64,000 bases of DNA from Blastopirellula sp. J2-11 (GCF_024584705.1 NZ_CP097384.1:4278001-4342000), one strand, 5' to 3'. Shown: positions 24,775 through 34,863, counted from the stretch's first letter. The notes: generated by a model not told the origin, from the letters alone. Translations and numbers: made by a program.

Positions 24775-25743
24775 ATGGTTTGTGGAAAGGCGAATCGTCG
24801 GGGTTTCACCCTGGTGGAGTTGCTGGTGGTGATTGCGATTATCGGCGTGCTAATTGCGCTATTGTTGCCTGCGATCCAACAAGCCCGCGAAGCGGCGCGT
24901 CGACTGCATTGCACCAATAATCTGAAGCAGATTGCACTTGCAATGCACAACTATCATGACACGCATACGGTATTTCCGGCAGGCGTGGTCACCAACAATC
25001 CATCGAACCTTTGCCCGCAATTACAATCCGGCGTCGTCATGCGAAGCAGCGCGCCTTGGGCCGTCGTACTGCTTCCTTTTATGGAAGATGCCGCTCGCTA
25101 TGAGTCGTTCGATCCTGAGGGAACCTATTTTGGACTCTATCCCAGCGGCGGTGGAAACGGAACCTCCGAAAAAGCAGCCCAGCTAATACGTAACACCCGT
25201 TTTGAGTGTCCTTCAGACAACAACTCGAACAGTGACAACGCTAATAGCAACTATTTCGCCATCATGGGAAGTTGCGCCAGCACGACTGACGAAGGTTGTT
25301 GCCGCACTCCTAATTACTCGGGGCGTATCGGATCGAACACCGGCATGTTCTACAACAATTCTAATACGCGGTTCCGCGACCTGTCGGACGGCTCTTCGAA
25401 TGTGATGATGCTGGGCGAATCACGTTATTTGCAAGTCAAGGGCGGATTCGCATCTTACTACGGAAGCTGGGCTTCAAGTTATTATTGGAGCACTAGTAAC
25501 GGAGAGATGTACGTTACGCTTGCGGCCATCATGAAACAGATAAACAGTTCTCCGCTCGATCCCGCGGAAGACGTAACGATAAATTTGATGACCAATACAT
25601 TTGGTAGTCATCATACCGGCGGCGCTTTCTTCGCTTTGGCAGATGGGTCGATCCACTTTCAAAGCGAGAATATCGACATCAACACTTTCCGCGACTTGGG
25701 TCGCAAGTCCGATGGCCTTCCAGTTGCGGGATTTCAGCCATGA
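24775..25743 (+). CDS. DUF1559 prepilin-like protein
   Basis: 322 aa. The N-terminus RRGFTLVELLVVIAIIGVL is a prepilin-type signal, followed by QQAREAARRLHCTNNLKQI and NYHDTHTVFPAG, and it ends with HHTGGAFFALADGSIHFQSE, the family signature. It is clearly a paralogue of the protein at 89-1054, sharing nearly the whole first 70 residues. Processing by prepilin peptidase and a location outside the cytoplasm are expected; the role is unknown. AAGGA lies upstream of the ATG. Its stop overlaps the start of the next lipoprotein gene by 4 bp. Confidence 0.94.
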   Translation: MVCGKANRRGFTLVELLVVIAIIGVLIALLLPAIQQAREAARRLHCTNNLKQIALAMHNYHDTHTVFPAGVVTNNPSNLCPQLQSGVVMRSSAPWAVVLLPFMEDAARYESFDPEGTYFGLYPSGGGNGTSEKAAQLIRNTRFECPSDNNSNSDNANSNYFAIMGSCASTTDEGCCRTPNYSGRIGSNTGMFYNNSNTRFRDLSDGSSNVMMLGESRYLQVKGGFASYYGSWASSYYWSTSNGEMYVTLAAIMKQINSSPLDPAEDVTINLMTNTFGSHHTGGAFFALADGSIHFQSENIDINTFRDLGRKSDGLPVAGFQP

Positions 25744-26180
25744 GAAAATATCGAGTCGTCTCCTACCAAGGGCTTATGCTCTTCTTGCTGTTGTCAATGC
25801 TGACCGGATGCGGAGCCAGTTCCACCGGCCCCGAGAGATATAATATCTCTGGGAGCGTCACCTATGACGGCAAACCATTAACGGCAGGCGAGATCACTTT
25901 TGAACCAGATCGTTCGTTCGGGAACTCTGGGCCCGCGACATCTCTGCTGATTAAAAATGGGCAGTACACTTCCAGCGGATGGAAGGGAATCATAGGCGGT
26001 CCGATGATTGTCCGGATCTTGGGATACGACGGCGTTCAGCCTGACGGTGAAGAAGGGGAAATGCTTCCCAATGGTCGACAACTGTTCGACGACTATACCG
26101 AGTCAGTGGAACTCCCACGCGAGACTGCGACGCGTGACTTCAACATCCCCGTAAAAAAACGTCCTGGTAAATCCCGTTAA
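25740..26180 (+). CDS. Small lipoprotein coupled to DUF1559 gene
   Basis: 146 aa. The start overlaps the DUF1559 stop (ATGA), so translation is coupled. Residues 1-24 are a lipoprotein signal ending MLTGC with Cys24. The mature part (ISGSVTYDGKPLTAGEITFEP) looks like the carboxypeptidase-regulatory/transthyretin-like fold, as in the lipoprotein at 1189. Both follow DUF1559 genes and both have the lipid Cys at residue 24. An envelope partner of the DUF1559 protein is a fair inference; function is unknown. Confidence 0.85.
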   Translation: MRKYRVVSYQGLMLFLLLSMLTGCGASSTGPERYNISGSVTYDGKPLTAGEITFEPDRSFGNSGPATSLLIKNGQYTSSGWKGIIGGPMIVRILGYDGVQPDGEEGEMLPNGRQLFDDYTESVELPRETATRDFNIPVKKRPGKSR

Positions 26181-26242
26181 TGTTTATGGAATGACGAATG
26201 CCTCACGGGAGACTTGCATTCGTCATTCGGCATTTCGGCTCC

Positions 26243-27505
26243 TCACGCTTCCGGTGGCGGGGACGATTCAATATTCCCCGGTTCGTCCGCTGTCTTCCCT
26301 GCTTCGGTCGCAAACGCCGGTGGGGGGAAGCGAACTTCTCCTTCAAGCGTCACCTCATCCAGTTCGGCCTGATCGACATCGTACCGCAGCAGCAGGTAGA
26401 TCGCCGTGGCCGCGATGAAGAAGAAGCCGTAGACGTAGCCATCCAGGATTCGTGCGATCAAACCGCGCCAAAAGTAAATAATTTTGGTGCCTTGAGCGGG
26501 CTCGGTCATCTCGACAGGTTCGCCAACGCCGGGCTCGATTTGCCGGAAAATCCGGATCGGGGCATCGACGGCGGCGATCTGCAAGTCGCCCATCCGTTCT
26601 CCGCCTGCCCCAATCGCAAAGGCCCAGTCGGTCATCCCCAGTGAGACGACCACGATCAAAGACGCAACGAACAACCCCAACGAGCCGACTGCCAGCGACA
26701 CGGCGCCGTAGAAGGCGAAGTTAAGCGGACGCTGCGTGACGTAAGCGTACGAACGGCTGAGCGCATCGAACGCGTCGGAAGCTTCGGTCGCGATAGCGCC
26801 CCACATCAGGGGCCAGCCAAACAACAGGGGAATCAGCAGCGCGGCGGTCATCACGCCGAAGATCGCCGCGATAAAGTAAAGAACACCCGAAATAAGTAGT
26901 CCAACGTCACCAAAATAAGCGATTAACCCCAGCAGCATCGCCGGAATGGCGAACGCCAATACGCCGAGCATCGGAAATAGCGGCGCAGTAAAGAACGAGA
27001 GAAATCGGGAGAGCGAAAACAGCAGCGCGTTCTTGAGGCCGCACCGCTCATCGCGTGTCAGCGATAATGCGGTGATCCTGGCGATCGCTCCTCCAAAGAT
27101 CGACCAAACGGCTGTCGCCCACAACGCGCAAAACGCGCGATAGGCCATGCTCCGGAGCGAATTGTCGACCGAGAAAAAAAGACGGTAAGGGCGCGTCGCA
27201 TGAACCCAGACTTCCTGGATGGGATCCAGGATCATCAGGACGCTCCCCAATTTTCCCTCCGCGGCTTGTTCCATCGCTCGTTGAGCCATGACCGGCGAAT
27301 GCAAAACCTCACCCAGTGGGCGTTCTGCAGGCTGTAAAAAGAGCTGGCCTCCGCCCCACCAGCCGACATCGACCAAAATGACGCCTGCGATCGCTAACAA
27401 CAGCACGCGCAGCTGGAACGAGAGGCCAAAGGTCCGAAACAGTAGTATCCAAGGGAAGATGTCGCGCCAGGAAACGGAGCGGAGCACTTCACGGTCGTCA
27501 GTCAT
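26243..27505 (-). CDS. Conserved planctomycete multi-pass membrane protein
   Basis: 420 aa from ATG 27505, which has GAGGAG upstream; the frame continues to GTG 27520. Six or seven hydrophobic helices lie between residues 30 and 330, and another near the C-terminus. The segment EASDAFDALSRSYAYVTQRP followed by a helix is one I associate with a planctomycete-wide conserved membrane protein of unknown function. The end is acidic and proline-rich. Nothing indicates a catalytic role. It is on the minus strand downstream of yacG across a 75-bp gap and could be the last gene of that strand's series. Confidence 0.78.
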   Translation of the reverse strand: MTDDREVLRSVSWRDIFPWILLFRTFGLSFQLRVLLLAIAGVILVDVGWWGGGQLFLQPAERPLGEVLHSPVMAQRAMEQAAEGKLGSVLMILDPIQEVWVHATRPYRLFFSVDNSLRSMAYRAFCALWATAVWSIFGGAIARITALSLTRDERCGLKNALLFSLSRFLSFFTAPLFPMLGVLAFAIPAMLLGLIAYFGDVGLLISGVLYFIAAIFGVMTAALLIPLLFGWPLMWGAIATEASDAFDALSRSYAYVTQRPLNFAFYGAVSLAVGSLGLFVASLIVVVSLGMTDWAFAIGAGGERMGDLQIAAVDAPIRIFRQIEPGVGEPVEMTEPAQGTKIIYFWRGLIARILDGYVYGFFFIAATAIYLLLRYDVDQAELDEVTLEGEVRFPPPAFATEAGKTADEPGNIESSPPPEA

Positions 27506-27580
27506 TCGAGATCTCCTCACGCGTCGGGGGTGTGACCGAGCGTGGGGGCATTATAAGACCGACGCGCCGTGGTTAAAACG

Positions 27581-27763
27581 TCACTCGTCGTCCTCGTCCG
27601 GAATTTCTCCCGAGAGTTGGCCAAATCGCTTCTCGATGTCCATCGGCATCGAGTGGCCTTCGTTGAGCCACACGCCTAGATCGATCTGCCGGCACCGCTC
27701 ACAGCAGAACGGCATCGCCTTGGTGACGGCGTTAAACTCTTTTTCGCAAGTTGGACATCGCAT
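27581..27763 (-). CDS. yacG: Zinc-binding DNA gyrase inhibitor YacG
   Basis: 60 aa. Four Cys ligands form one zinc site: C3 and C6 (CPTC), then C20 or C21 and C24 in MPFCCERCRQIDLGVWL. The IDLG-W-L signature and the acidic tail are those of YacG, which binds GyrB and inhibits gyrase in E. coli. Length matches the family. It lies 65 bp downstream of the FmdB-like gene on the same strand, with a perfect hairpin repeat between them. Confidence 0.93.
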   Translation of the reverse strand: MRCPTCEKEFNAVTKAMPFCCERCRQIDLGVWLNEGHSMPMDIEKRFGQLSGEIPDEDDE

Positions 27764-27793
27764 AGCGGCTATTGTAGAGCGAAATCACTTTGC

Positions 27794-27820
27794 GTGCCAC
27801 GGCTCACAGAGCCGTGGCAC
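27794..27820. repeat. Perfect 12-bp-stem palindrome between fmdB-like gene and yacG
   Basis: GTGCCACGGCTC (27794-27805), loop ACA, GAGCCGTGGCAC (27809-27820). There is no T-run on either side, so a REP-like element is more likely than a terminator. Confidence 0.8.
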
Positions 27821-27828
27821 ACGGAAAG

Positions 27829-28173
27829 CTAGTCGGACGACTTTTTCGATCCTTTGGATCCGCCAGAGCTTTTCGGCTTCGACTCACTTTTCGACGAACT
27901 CTTTGATTCGCTGGAGGAGGAACTGCCGCCCGAGTCGCTCGATGACGAGCTGCTGCTGGCGTCGCTGCTGGCGCTCTTCTTATACGAATCACTGCGGTAA
28001 TCGGTGATGTAGAAGCCGGAGCCTTTGAAGATCAGTCCCCCACCGGTGCTGAATAAACGGCGCAGCTTTTTCTTTTTGCACTTAGGGCACTTCGTCAACA
28101 CGTCATCACTGAGGTTCTGGAATTCCTCAAATTGATGTTGGCAAGCGTCACACTCGTATTCGTAAGTCGGCAT
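27829..28173 (-). CDS. FmdB-type zinc ribbon protein with Ser-rich tail
   Basis: 114 aa. Residues 1-55 are the FmdB/CxxC zinc-ribbon domain: MPTYEYECDACQHQFEEFQ, then CPKCKKKKLRRLFSTGG and the GLIFKGSGFYITDYRS segment. About 50 residues follow that are almost entirely Ser, Lys, Asp and Gly. The function of the family is unresolved; it has been called a regulatory protein from one methylotroph system. It lies between grpE and yacG on the same strand, but 344 bp of repeat-rich DNA separate it from grpE. Confidence 0.92.
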   Translation of the reverse strand: MPTYEYECDACQHQFEEFQNLSDDVLTKCPKCKKKKLRRLFSTGGGLIFKGSGFYITDYRSDSYKKSASSDASSSSSSSDSGGSSSSSESKSSSKSESKPKSSGGSKGSKKSSD

Positions 28174-28235
28174 CGTCGCATCCGGAAACGTGACTGTTTC
28201 CGCCTTGGGAAATTACGCTAGTTTAAAACGCTCGG

Positions 28236-28333
28236 ACACTAGCCCGAAGCGCAAGCGAGGGAATGCGACCGGCTATTTCGGTCCATGTTCGCATCGCCGA
28301 ACGCATTCCCTCGCTTGCGCTTCGGGCTAGTGT
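28236..28333. repeat. 98-bp element with perfect 32-bp inverted arms
   Basis: Arms 28236-28267 and 28302-28333 are exact reverse complements, each beginning ACACTAGCCCG and running through AAGCGCAAGCGAGGGAATGCG, around a 34-base centre. The size and long arms fit a MITE or a foldback repeat. A related element is at 53635-53728 and a single arm at 40264-40294. The remainder of the gap 28174-28517 holds the second inverted repeat listed next; no gene is seen. Confidence 0.93.
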
Positions 28334-28368
28334 TCTGTCACGCGACAATTTTCAGGCGCCATGATTTT

Positions 28369-28462
28369 ATTAGCCGTAGTGCGTTAGCACCGGTTTCTGA
28401 AGGGAACTCATTTGCGAAAGACAATTAGTGACAGAAACCGCGGCTAACGCCGTGCGGCTGAT
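28369..28462. repeat. 94-bp imperfect inverted repeat
   Basis: Arms 28369-28399 and 28432-28462 match at 25 of 31 positions, sharing GCGTTAGC and CGGTTTCTG. The sequence resembles a decayed foldback element of a different family from the one just upstream. ACACTAGTGT at 28495-28504, a palindrome made of the same six end bases as the 28236 element, follows closely. Confidence 0.7.
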
Positions 28463-28517
28463 TTCGTGGAAGCCGAAAATAGCGGTTTGACAAAACACTA
28501 GTGTCCAATTGGATCCG

Positions 28518-29114
28518 TTAGGAGCTTTCGCCTTCCGCGGCAGCGGGGCTGCCGGTGGAAACAATGACTTGAGCAGGACGAATCACGCGGTCATGCAATT
28601 GATAACCGCTTTGCGTCACCATCAGCACATGGCCGGAGGGGACTTCATCGCTTGGTTGCTGCAGGATGGCGTCATGCCGATTGGGATCAAACGGTTGGCC
28701 CAGCGCTTCGATCGTTTTGCAACCGCGACGCGCCAGCACATCCAGCATACTCTGAGCGACCATTTTCACGCCGGTCACTATTCCGGCCGCTTCTTGCGAT
28801 TGACCGGCCGACTCAAGGGCGCGATTCAGGTTGTCGATCACCGGCAACAGATCCGTGATCAGCGGAACGTCCGCATATTTGACGGTCTCTTCCACTTCAC
28901 GCCGCATCCGCTTGCGGAGATTTTCCATGTCGGCCTGAGCCAGCAAGATCCGGCGCTCAGCGCCGGCCAGATCGTCGCGCAGCTTGTTCGCTTCGTCATC
29001 GAGCGAGTCATCGGCCAGCGCTTCGTCGAGTGCGCCGACGTCCTCTTGCAGCGCGTCGCTATCAAAAACGTTCAGCGGTTTTTCTTCCGGAGAGGGAGAA
29101 GATTCATTCGACAC
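28518..29114 (-). CDS. grpE: Nucleotide exchange factor GrpE
   Basis: 198 aa. An acidic N-terminus leads to a long coiled coil (ERRILLAQADMENLRKRM) and the compact C-terminal beta domain with FDPNRHDAILQQPS and VLMVTQSGYQLHDRVIRPAQV, the family signature. GrpE releases ADP from DnaK. It begins 17 bp after dnaJ on the same strand, so the two form one unit. No dnaK is in the window. The start follows an AGGATA-type weak ribosome site. Confidence 0.96.
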   Translation of the reverse strand: MSNESSPSPEEKPLNVFDSDALQEDVGALDEALADDSLDDEANKLRDDLAGAERRILLAQADMENLRKRMRREVEETVKYADVPLITDLLPVIDNLNRALESAGQSQEAAGIVTGVKMVAQSMLDVLARRGCKTIEALGQPFDPNRHDAILQQPSDEVPSGHVLMVTQSGYQLHDRVIRPAQVIVSTGSPAAAEGESS

Positions 29115-29131
29115 GGGTTCGTATCCTTCGT

Positions 29132-30295
29132 TTATTTTTCTTTCACGGCGCCATCGTCGTCGCCGGATGAAAACAAGTAATCGCGAATCGATTCCATGAA
29201 CGACTTCCGATGAGGGCTGACGTTCGCATGTTCGAATTCGGCCAGTTCACGCAGCAATTCTTCTTGCCGCGTATCCAGTTTTTTCGGCACTTCAATGTAC
29301 GTTTGCACGTACAGGTCTCCTTTGCCTCGGCCATGCGGATCGGGCATGCCTTGACCGCGGACCTTGAAGATCTCGCCCGAAGCGGTCCCTTTCGGAACCG
29401 TCAACATATGGGCGCCTTCGATCAACGTCGGCACTTCGATCTGCGCGCCAAGCACCGCTTGGGTATAGCTGATCGGCATTTTCAAAATTAAATGCTCGCC
29501 GTCGCGCTCGAACAGTTTGTGTCGTCGCAGCGAGATAAAACAGTAACAGTCGCCGGCAGGACCGCCGTTGGGACTGGGCTGCCCTTCTCCACTGAGTCGG
29601 ACGCGCATCTGATCGTCGACGCCAGCCGGAATGTTCACATCCAGCTCTACGCGTCGGTTCTGGAAACCTTGACCGCGGCAACTGCGGCAGGGATCGGTGA
29701 TTTTGACCCCGGCGCCGCCGCACGATGGGCAAGTCGTCTGCACGCGCAGGATGCCTGCTTGCTGCACGACCTGGCCATGTCCGCCGCAGCGCGTGCAGCG
29801 TTCCGGCTGCGAACCGGCCGCTGCGCCGCTTCCCTTACAGGTTTCGCACGGTTCGCGACGATCAAAGGTGATGGTTTTCTCGACTCCGCGAGCCGCTTCT
29901 TCCAAGTCGAGCGTGACTTGCGCTTTGATGTCGGCGCCTTTGCTGACGCGTCGTCCGCTGCGCGAACGGCTTCGGCCCCCAAACAGGTCGCCGAAGACGC
30001 CTCCGCCAAAGATGTCGCCGAACGCTTCGAAGATATCTTCGGCGTCCGAAAACTGGCGATGTCCCCCTTCGACGCCGGCATGACCATATTGGTCATAGCG
30101 ACCGCGCTTTTCCGCATCGCTGAGCACTTCGTACGCTTCCGCCGCCTGCTTGAACTTGAGCGAGGCGTCTTCGTCGTCGGGATGGCTGTCGGGATGGTAC
30201 TTGATCGCCAGCTTACGATAAGCCTTGGAGATTTCGTCCCCGTTCGCCGTTCGTGAAACGCCGAGTATTTCGTAATAATCCGCTCTTACGGCCAT
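29132..30295 (-). CDS. dnaJ: Chaperone protein DnaJ
   Basis: 387 aa from ATG 30295 ([15 protein letters not shown]). It holds the J-domain with HPD in [13 protein letters not shown], a Gly/Phe-rich stretch ([13 protein letters not shown]), a zinc-finger region with all four CxxCxGxG repeats ([32 protein letters not shown]), and the two C-terminal substrate-binding beta domains. This is the full type I DnaJ layout. It stimulates DnaK ATPase and delivers unfolded clients. It follows the second groEL after 131 bp containing a hairpin, and grpE follows at 17 bp. Confidence 0.97.
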   Translation of the reverse strand: MAVRADYYEILGVSRTANGDEISKAYRKLAIKYHPDSHPDDEDASLKFKQAAEAYEVLSDAEKRGRYDQYGHAGVEGGHRQFSDAEDIFEAFGDIFGGGVFGDLFGGRSRSRSGRRVSKGADIKAQVTLDLEEAARGVEKTITFDRREPCETCKGSGAAAGSQPERCTRCGGHGQVVQQAGILRVQTTCPSCGGAGVKITDPCRSCRGQGFQNRRVELDVNIPAGVDDQMRVRLSGEGQPSPNGGPAGDCYCFISLRRHKLFERDGEHLILKMPISYTQAVLGAQIEVPTLIEGAHMLTVPKGTASGEIFKVRGQGMPDPHGRGKGDLYVQTYIEVPKKLDTRQEELLRELAEFEHANVSPHRKSFMESIRDYLFSSGDDDGAVKEK

Positions 30296-30324
30296 ATCCT
30301 CTGTCCGAAGCGTAGTCAACAAAA

Positions 30325-30352
30325 TGGGCTGCTCTCGCTAGGGAAAGCAGCC
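30325..30352 (-). terminator. Hairpin between second groEL and dnaJ
   Basis: TGGGCTGC (30325-30332) pairs with GCAGCCCA (30345-30352). On the minus strand it is followed by TTTTG. It could partly terminate groEL transcripts or mark an RNA processing point between the groE and dnaJ-grpE segments. Confidence 0.6.
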
Positions 30353-30426
30353 CATTCCAGTTTTAATAACAAGGGAGCGAACGCGGAGGTCCCCTCCCTT
30401 TCCATCGGGAAGATCCGACGCCGAGC

Positions 30427-32043
30427 TTAGCGAATGACGCCTTCGACGCGGGTATTCTTATCTTCCTTATCGAAGTTGGTCACCATCGCTTCGGTGGTCA
30501 ACAGTAGACCAGCGATGCTAGCGGCGTTCGACAGTGCGGTGCGAACCACCTTGGCCGGGTCAATGATGCCGGCCTTCAGCATGTCGCAGTATTGACCACT
30601 ATGAGCGTCATAGCCAATATTGGTCCCCTTCTGCGACACTTCGTCCACCACCACGGCGCCGTCGATACCGGCGTTGTCAGCGATCTGCTTCATCGGAGCG
30701 GACAGGACGCTCAAGATGATGCTGACGCCGATTTTCTCGTCACCCTTGGCGGAAGAACGAGCCTTTTCGACCGCTTCTTTGCAGCGAACCAGCGCCACGC
30801 CGCCGCCCGGAAGAATGCCTTCTTCCAATGCAGCGCGAGTCGCATGCAGCGCGTCTTCGACGCGAGCTTTGGTCTGCTTCATTTCCGCTTCGGTTTCGGC
30901 TCCGACCGCGATGACCGCGACGCCGCCAGAGAGTTTCGCCAGGCGTTCCTGGTACTTCTCTTTGTCGTATTCGCTTTCGGTCTCTTCGATCTGCTTCTTC
31001 AACTGACCGATGCGTTGCTCGAGGGCCGACTTGTCGCCGCCGCCTTGGACCAACGTGGTGTTGTCCTTGGTGACGGTGATTCGCTTGGCCTTGCCCAATT
31101 GGCTCAACGTCACCTTATCGAGCGTGACGCCCAGGTCTTCGCTGATGACCGTACCGCCGGTCAAAATCGCCATATCGGCCAACATCGCTTTGCGACGATC
31201 GCCAAAGCCGGGCGCTTTGACCGCACAGACGTTGAGCACGCCGCGCAGTTTGTTGACCACCAGGGCGGTCAACGCTTCGCCATCGACGTCTTCGGCGACG
31301 ATCAACAGCGGCTTGCCGGTTCCGCTGACTTGTTCCAAGATCGGGACCAGGTCGCGAATGCTGCTGATCTTCTTCTCGAACAGCAGGATGTACGCGCCTT
31401 CCAACTCGCAATCCATTTCGGCCGGATTCGAGATGAAGTAAGGCGAAACGTACCCCTTGTCGAACTGCATCCCCTCGACGTACTCGACGGTCGTTTCGCG
31501 GGTCTTGCCTTCTTCGACAGTGATCACGCCATCTTTGCCGACGCGGTATAACGCTTCGGCCAACAGTTCGCCGATCGTGTGATCGTTGTTGGCGCTGATC
31601 GCGCCGACGTGAGCCACTTCTTCTTTGCCTTTGACCGGCTTCGCGGTCGAAAGCAGGTGGGCCTCGGCGGCGGCGACGGCCTTCTCGATACCACGACGAA
31701 TCGCGGCCGGATTGCTGCCGGCGACGATATTGCGGATACCTTCTTTGAAGATCGCGCGAGCCAGTACGGTCGCCGTGGTCGTGCCGTCACCGGCGACGTC
31801 CGACGTCTTGCTGGCGACTTCGTTGACCAATTTGGCGCCCATGTTCTCGAAGCGATCTTCGAGTTCAATTTCTTTCGAGACGGTCACGCCGTCTTTCGTT
31901 ACGGTTGGACCGCCGAACGACTTGTTGATGATGACGTTGCGACCAGTCGGCCCCATCGTCACCGCGACAGCGTCGGCCAGCTTGTCGATCCCCTTGAGCA
32001 TTTTGCTGCGGGCATGATCGTCGAAAAGCAGTTGTTTCGCCAC
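30427..32043 (-). CDS. groEL: Chaperonin GroEL, second copy, without GGM tail
   Basis: 538 aa. Full-length Hsp60 with the ATP-binding motifs [23 protein letters not shown] and the late [20 protein letters not shown], including both catalytic Asp. It lacks the C-terminal Gly-Gly-Met repeats, ending NTRVEGVIR, whereas the copy at 32561 has a long tail. The two share the overall fold but differ at many positions, so they are old paralogues rather than a recent duplication. It lies 142 bp downstream of groES on the same strand. Division of labour between the copies is inferred, not shown. Confidence 0.97.
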   Translation of the reverse strand: MAKQLLFDDHARSKMLKGIDKLADAVAVTMGPTGRNVIINKSFGGPTVTKDGVTVSKEIELEDRFENMGAKLVNEVASKTSDVAGDGTTTATVLARAIFKEGIRNIVAGSNPAAIRRGIEKAVAAAEAHLLSTAKPVKGKEEVAHVGAISANNDHTIGELLAEALYRVGKDGVITVEEGKTRETTVEYVEGMQFDKGYVSPYFISNPAEMDCELEGAYILLFEKKISSIRDLVPILEQVSGTGKPLLIVAEDVDGEALTALVVNKLRGVLNVCAVKAPGFGDRRKAMLADMAILTGGTVISEDLGVTLDKVTLSQLGKAKRITVTKDNTTLVQGGGDKSALEQRIGQLKKQIEETESEYDKEKYQERLAKLSGGVAVIAVGAETEAEMKQTKARVEDALHATRAALEEGILPGGGVALVRCKEAVEKARSSAKGDEKIGVSIILSVLSAPMKQIADNAGIDGAVVVDEVSQKGTNIGYDAHSGQYCDMLKAGIIDPAKVVRTALSNAASIAGLLLTTEAMVTNFDKEDKNTRVEGVIR

Positions 32044-32101
32044 GCTTGAATGTCCTTATTTGGAATGATTCGGAATGACTACCTCGCGGAAAAGCGACTA
32101 G

Positions 32102-32129
32102 CAGCCTGTGGATCTTTGCGACAGGCTGC
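32102..32129. other. Hairpin between groES and second groEL
   Basis: CAGCCTGT (32102-32109) pairs with ACAGGCTG (32121-32128). It is inside the 142-bp spacer. There is no T-run on the minus side, so RNA processing or stability is as likely as attenuation. Confidence 0.4.
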
Positions 32130-32185
32130 ACTGTCGGAACTTCGCGAGGTTGGAAAACGCCACCATGGCCCTTTCCAACAGGCAG

Positions 32186-32491
32186 TTAGTCGTTGACGAC
32201 CTTGGCGAGAATTTCGCTCTCGCGGAGGATCTTGTATTCCTCGCCGTCGATTTCGATATCGCTGCCGCCGTACTTGCCGTAGATCACTTCATCGCCGATT
32301 ACGACCGACAAATCAGCGCGGGCGCCGCTATCCAGCAACTTGCCGGGGCCAACCGCCAACACGGTGCCGCGTTGCGGTTTCTCTTGAGCCGAACCCGGCA
32401 GCACGATGCCGCCAGCGGTCGTCTCTTCGGCGTCCAACGGTTGCACGACGACGCGGTCATCCAGCGTGCGAATCTTCAATTTCTTGGCCAT
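32186..32491 (-). CDS. groES: Co-chaperonin GroES
   Basis: 101 aa. The typical beta-barrel sequence is complete: IRTLDDRVVVQPLDAEETTA, the mobile loop GGIVLPGSAQEKPQRG, the VLAVGPGKLLDSG roof region and DEVIYGKYGGSDIEIDGEEY. GroES caps the GroEL ring. It lies between the two groEL genes, 69 bp after the first, and may serve both. Confidence 0.97.
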   Translation of the reverse strand: MAKKLKIRTLDDRVVVQPLDAEETTAGGIVLPGSAQEKPQRGTVLAVGPGKLLDSGARADLSVVIGDEVIYGKYGGSDIEIDGEEYKILRESEILAKVVND

Positions 32492-32560
32492 ATGCGTCTA
32501 TCCTTCGTCTTTATTTTTTTGAATGTATTGGAGAGGTAACTCGAGAGAAAACGAATCGGC

Positions 32561-34291
<1,731 letters not shown>

Positions 34292-34431
34292 TCAACGACT
34301 CTCGCTGTCGTCTGGGCCGAAATGCCACAGGAATCGATCAGCGGATGGGGATGAATTGTCTCGTTCTGGTCGCTCCGCGGAGTCAGCCAACGTCAAGTTT
34401 GGCAGACCAGTCAAAGCGACGCCCACTTAGA

Positions 34432-34447
34432 AGCAACCGCTGTGCCA
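34432..34447 (-). promoter_or_regulatory. Sigma-54 (-24/-12) promoter upstream of groEL
   Basis: Read on the minus strand the site is TGGCACAGCGGTTGCT, which matches the published RpoN consensus TGGCACRNNNNTTGCW at every fixed position, preceded by a T as preferred. It implies a start of transcription near 34421 and a leader of about 155 bases before groEL. No CIRCE element (TTAGCACTC-N9-GAGTGCTAA) was found. Activity is not proven. Confidence 0.65.
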
Positions 34448-34544
34448 AAGTGTCGAGGACTTAACTAAGTCGCTTTTCTCAAAGGAGTTACAAATCCAAC
34501 AAGTTTTGCAACTCAGGCCCCCGCACAAAGAACTTGTCGAGTTG

Positions 34545-34557
34545 TGCCAAATTGGCA
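34545..34557. promoter_or_regulatory. Palindrome upstream of the sigma-54 site
   Basis: TGCCAA-A-TTGGCA is a perfect 13-bp palindrome about 115 bp upstream of the -12 element on the groEL strand. This is the distance at which enhancer-binding activators of sigma-54 usually bind. Its role is inferred only from position and symmetry. Confidence 0.4.
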
Positions 34558-34564
34558 GCGGAAA

Positions 34565-34623
34565 GAAAAAACGGGGTCAGGTCCGAATTTCGCAGCGAAA
34601 TTCGGACCTGACCCCGTTTTTTC
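34565..34623. repeat. 59-bp perfect palindromic hairpin repeat
   Basis: Two 29-base arms (34565-34593 and 34595-34623) are exact reverse complements around one A. The core GGGGTCAGGTCC-GAATTTCGC corresponds position by position to the palindrome at 9975-10037. Because the outer arms are A6 and T6, it can also act as a bidirectional terminator, here for the small minus-strand gene at 34660. Confidence 0.92.
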
Positions 34624-34659
34624 TCGAAGTCGGCTTTCGACGTGCCTGAAGTCTTGGGC

Positions 34660-34863
34660 TTACGTATTCATCCGCTTCGGAATGGTGAACGAATAGAGAA
34701 TGACCACGGCGCCAGTCGACATCATGCTCCACGGCGCCCAAGCCGGCGGAGTGACGCTGCGCGATCCCCCTTCGCTGATCATGCTGGCGGTATCGACCAC
34801 TAAGCATTCAGTTCCAACGATGATCAGCGTGATTCCCACCGCTAAGAAAAACGATCGCCACAT
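34660..34863 (-). CDS. Small two-helix membrane protein
   Basis: 67 aa. Helix one is FFLAVGITLIIVGTECLVVD and helix two lies in MMSTGAVVILYSFTIP. A short polar loop (ASMISEGGSRSVTPPAWAPW) joins them. The MWRSFFLAVGI opening followed by G-ECLVVD is a form I associate with conserved small planctomycete membrane proteins of unknown function. It stands alone, with the hairpin repeat just downstream acting as a likely terminator. Confidence 0.7.
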   Translation of the reverse strand: MWRSFFLAVGITLIIVGTECLVVDTASMISEGGSRSVTPPAWAPWSMMSTGAVVILYSFTIPKRMNT

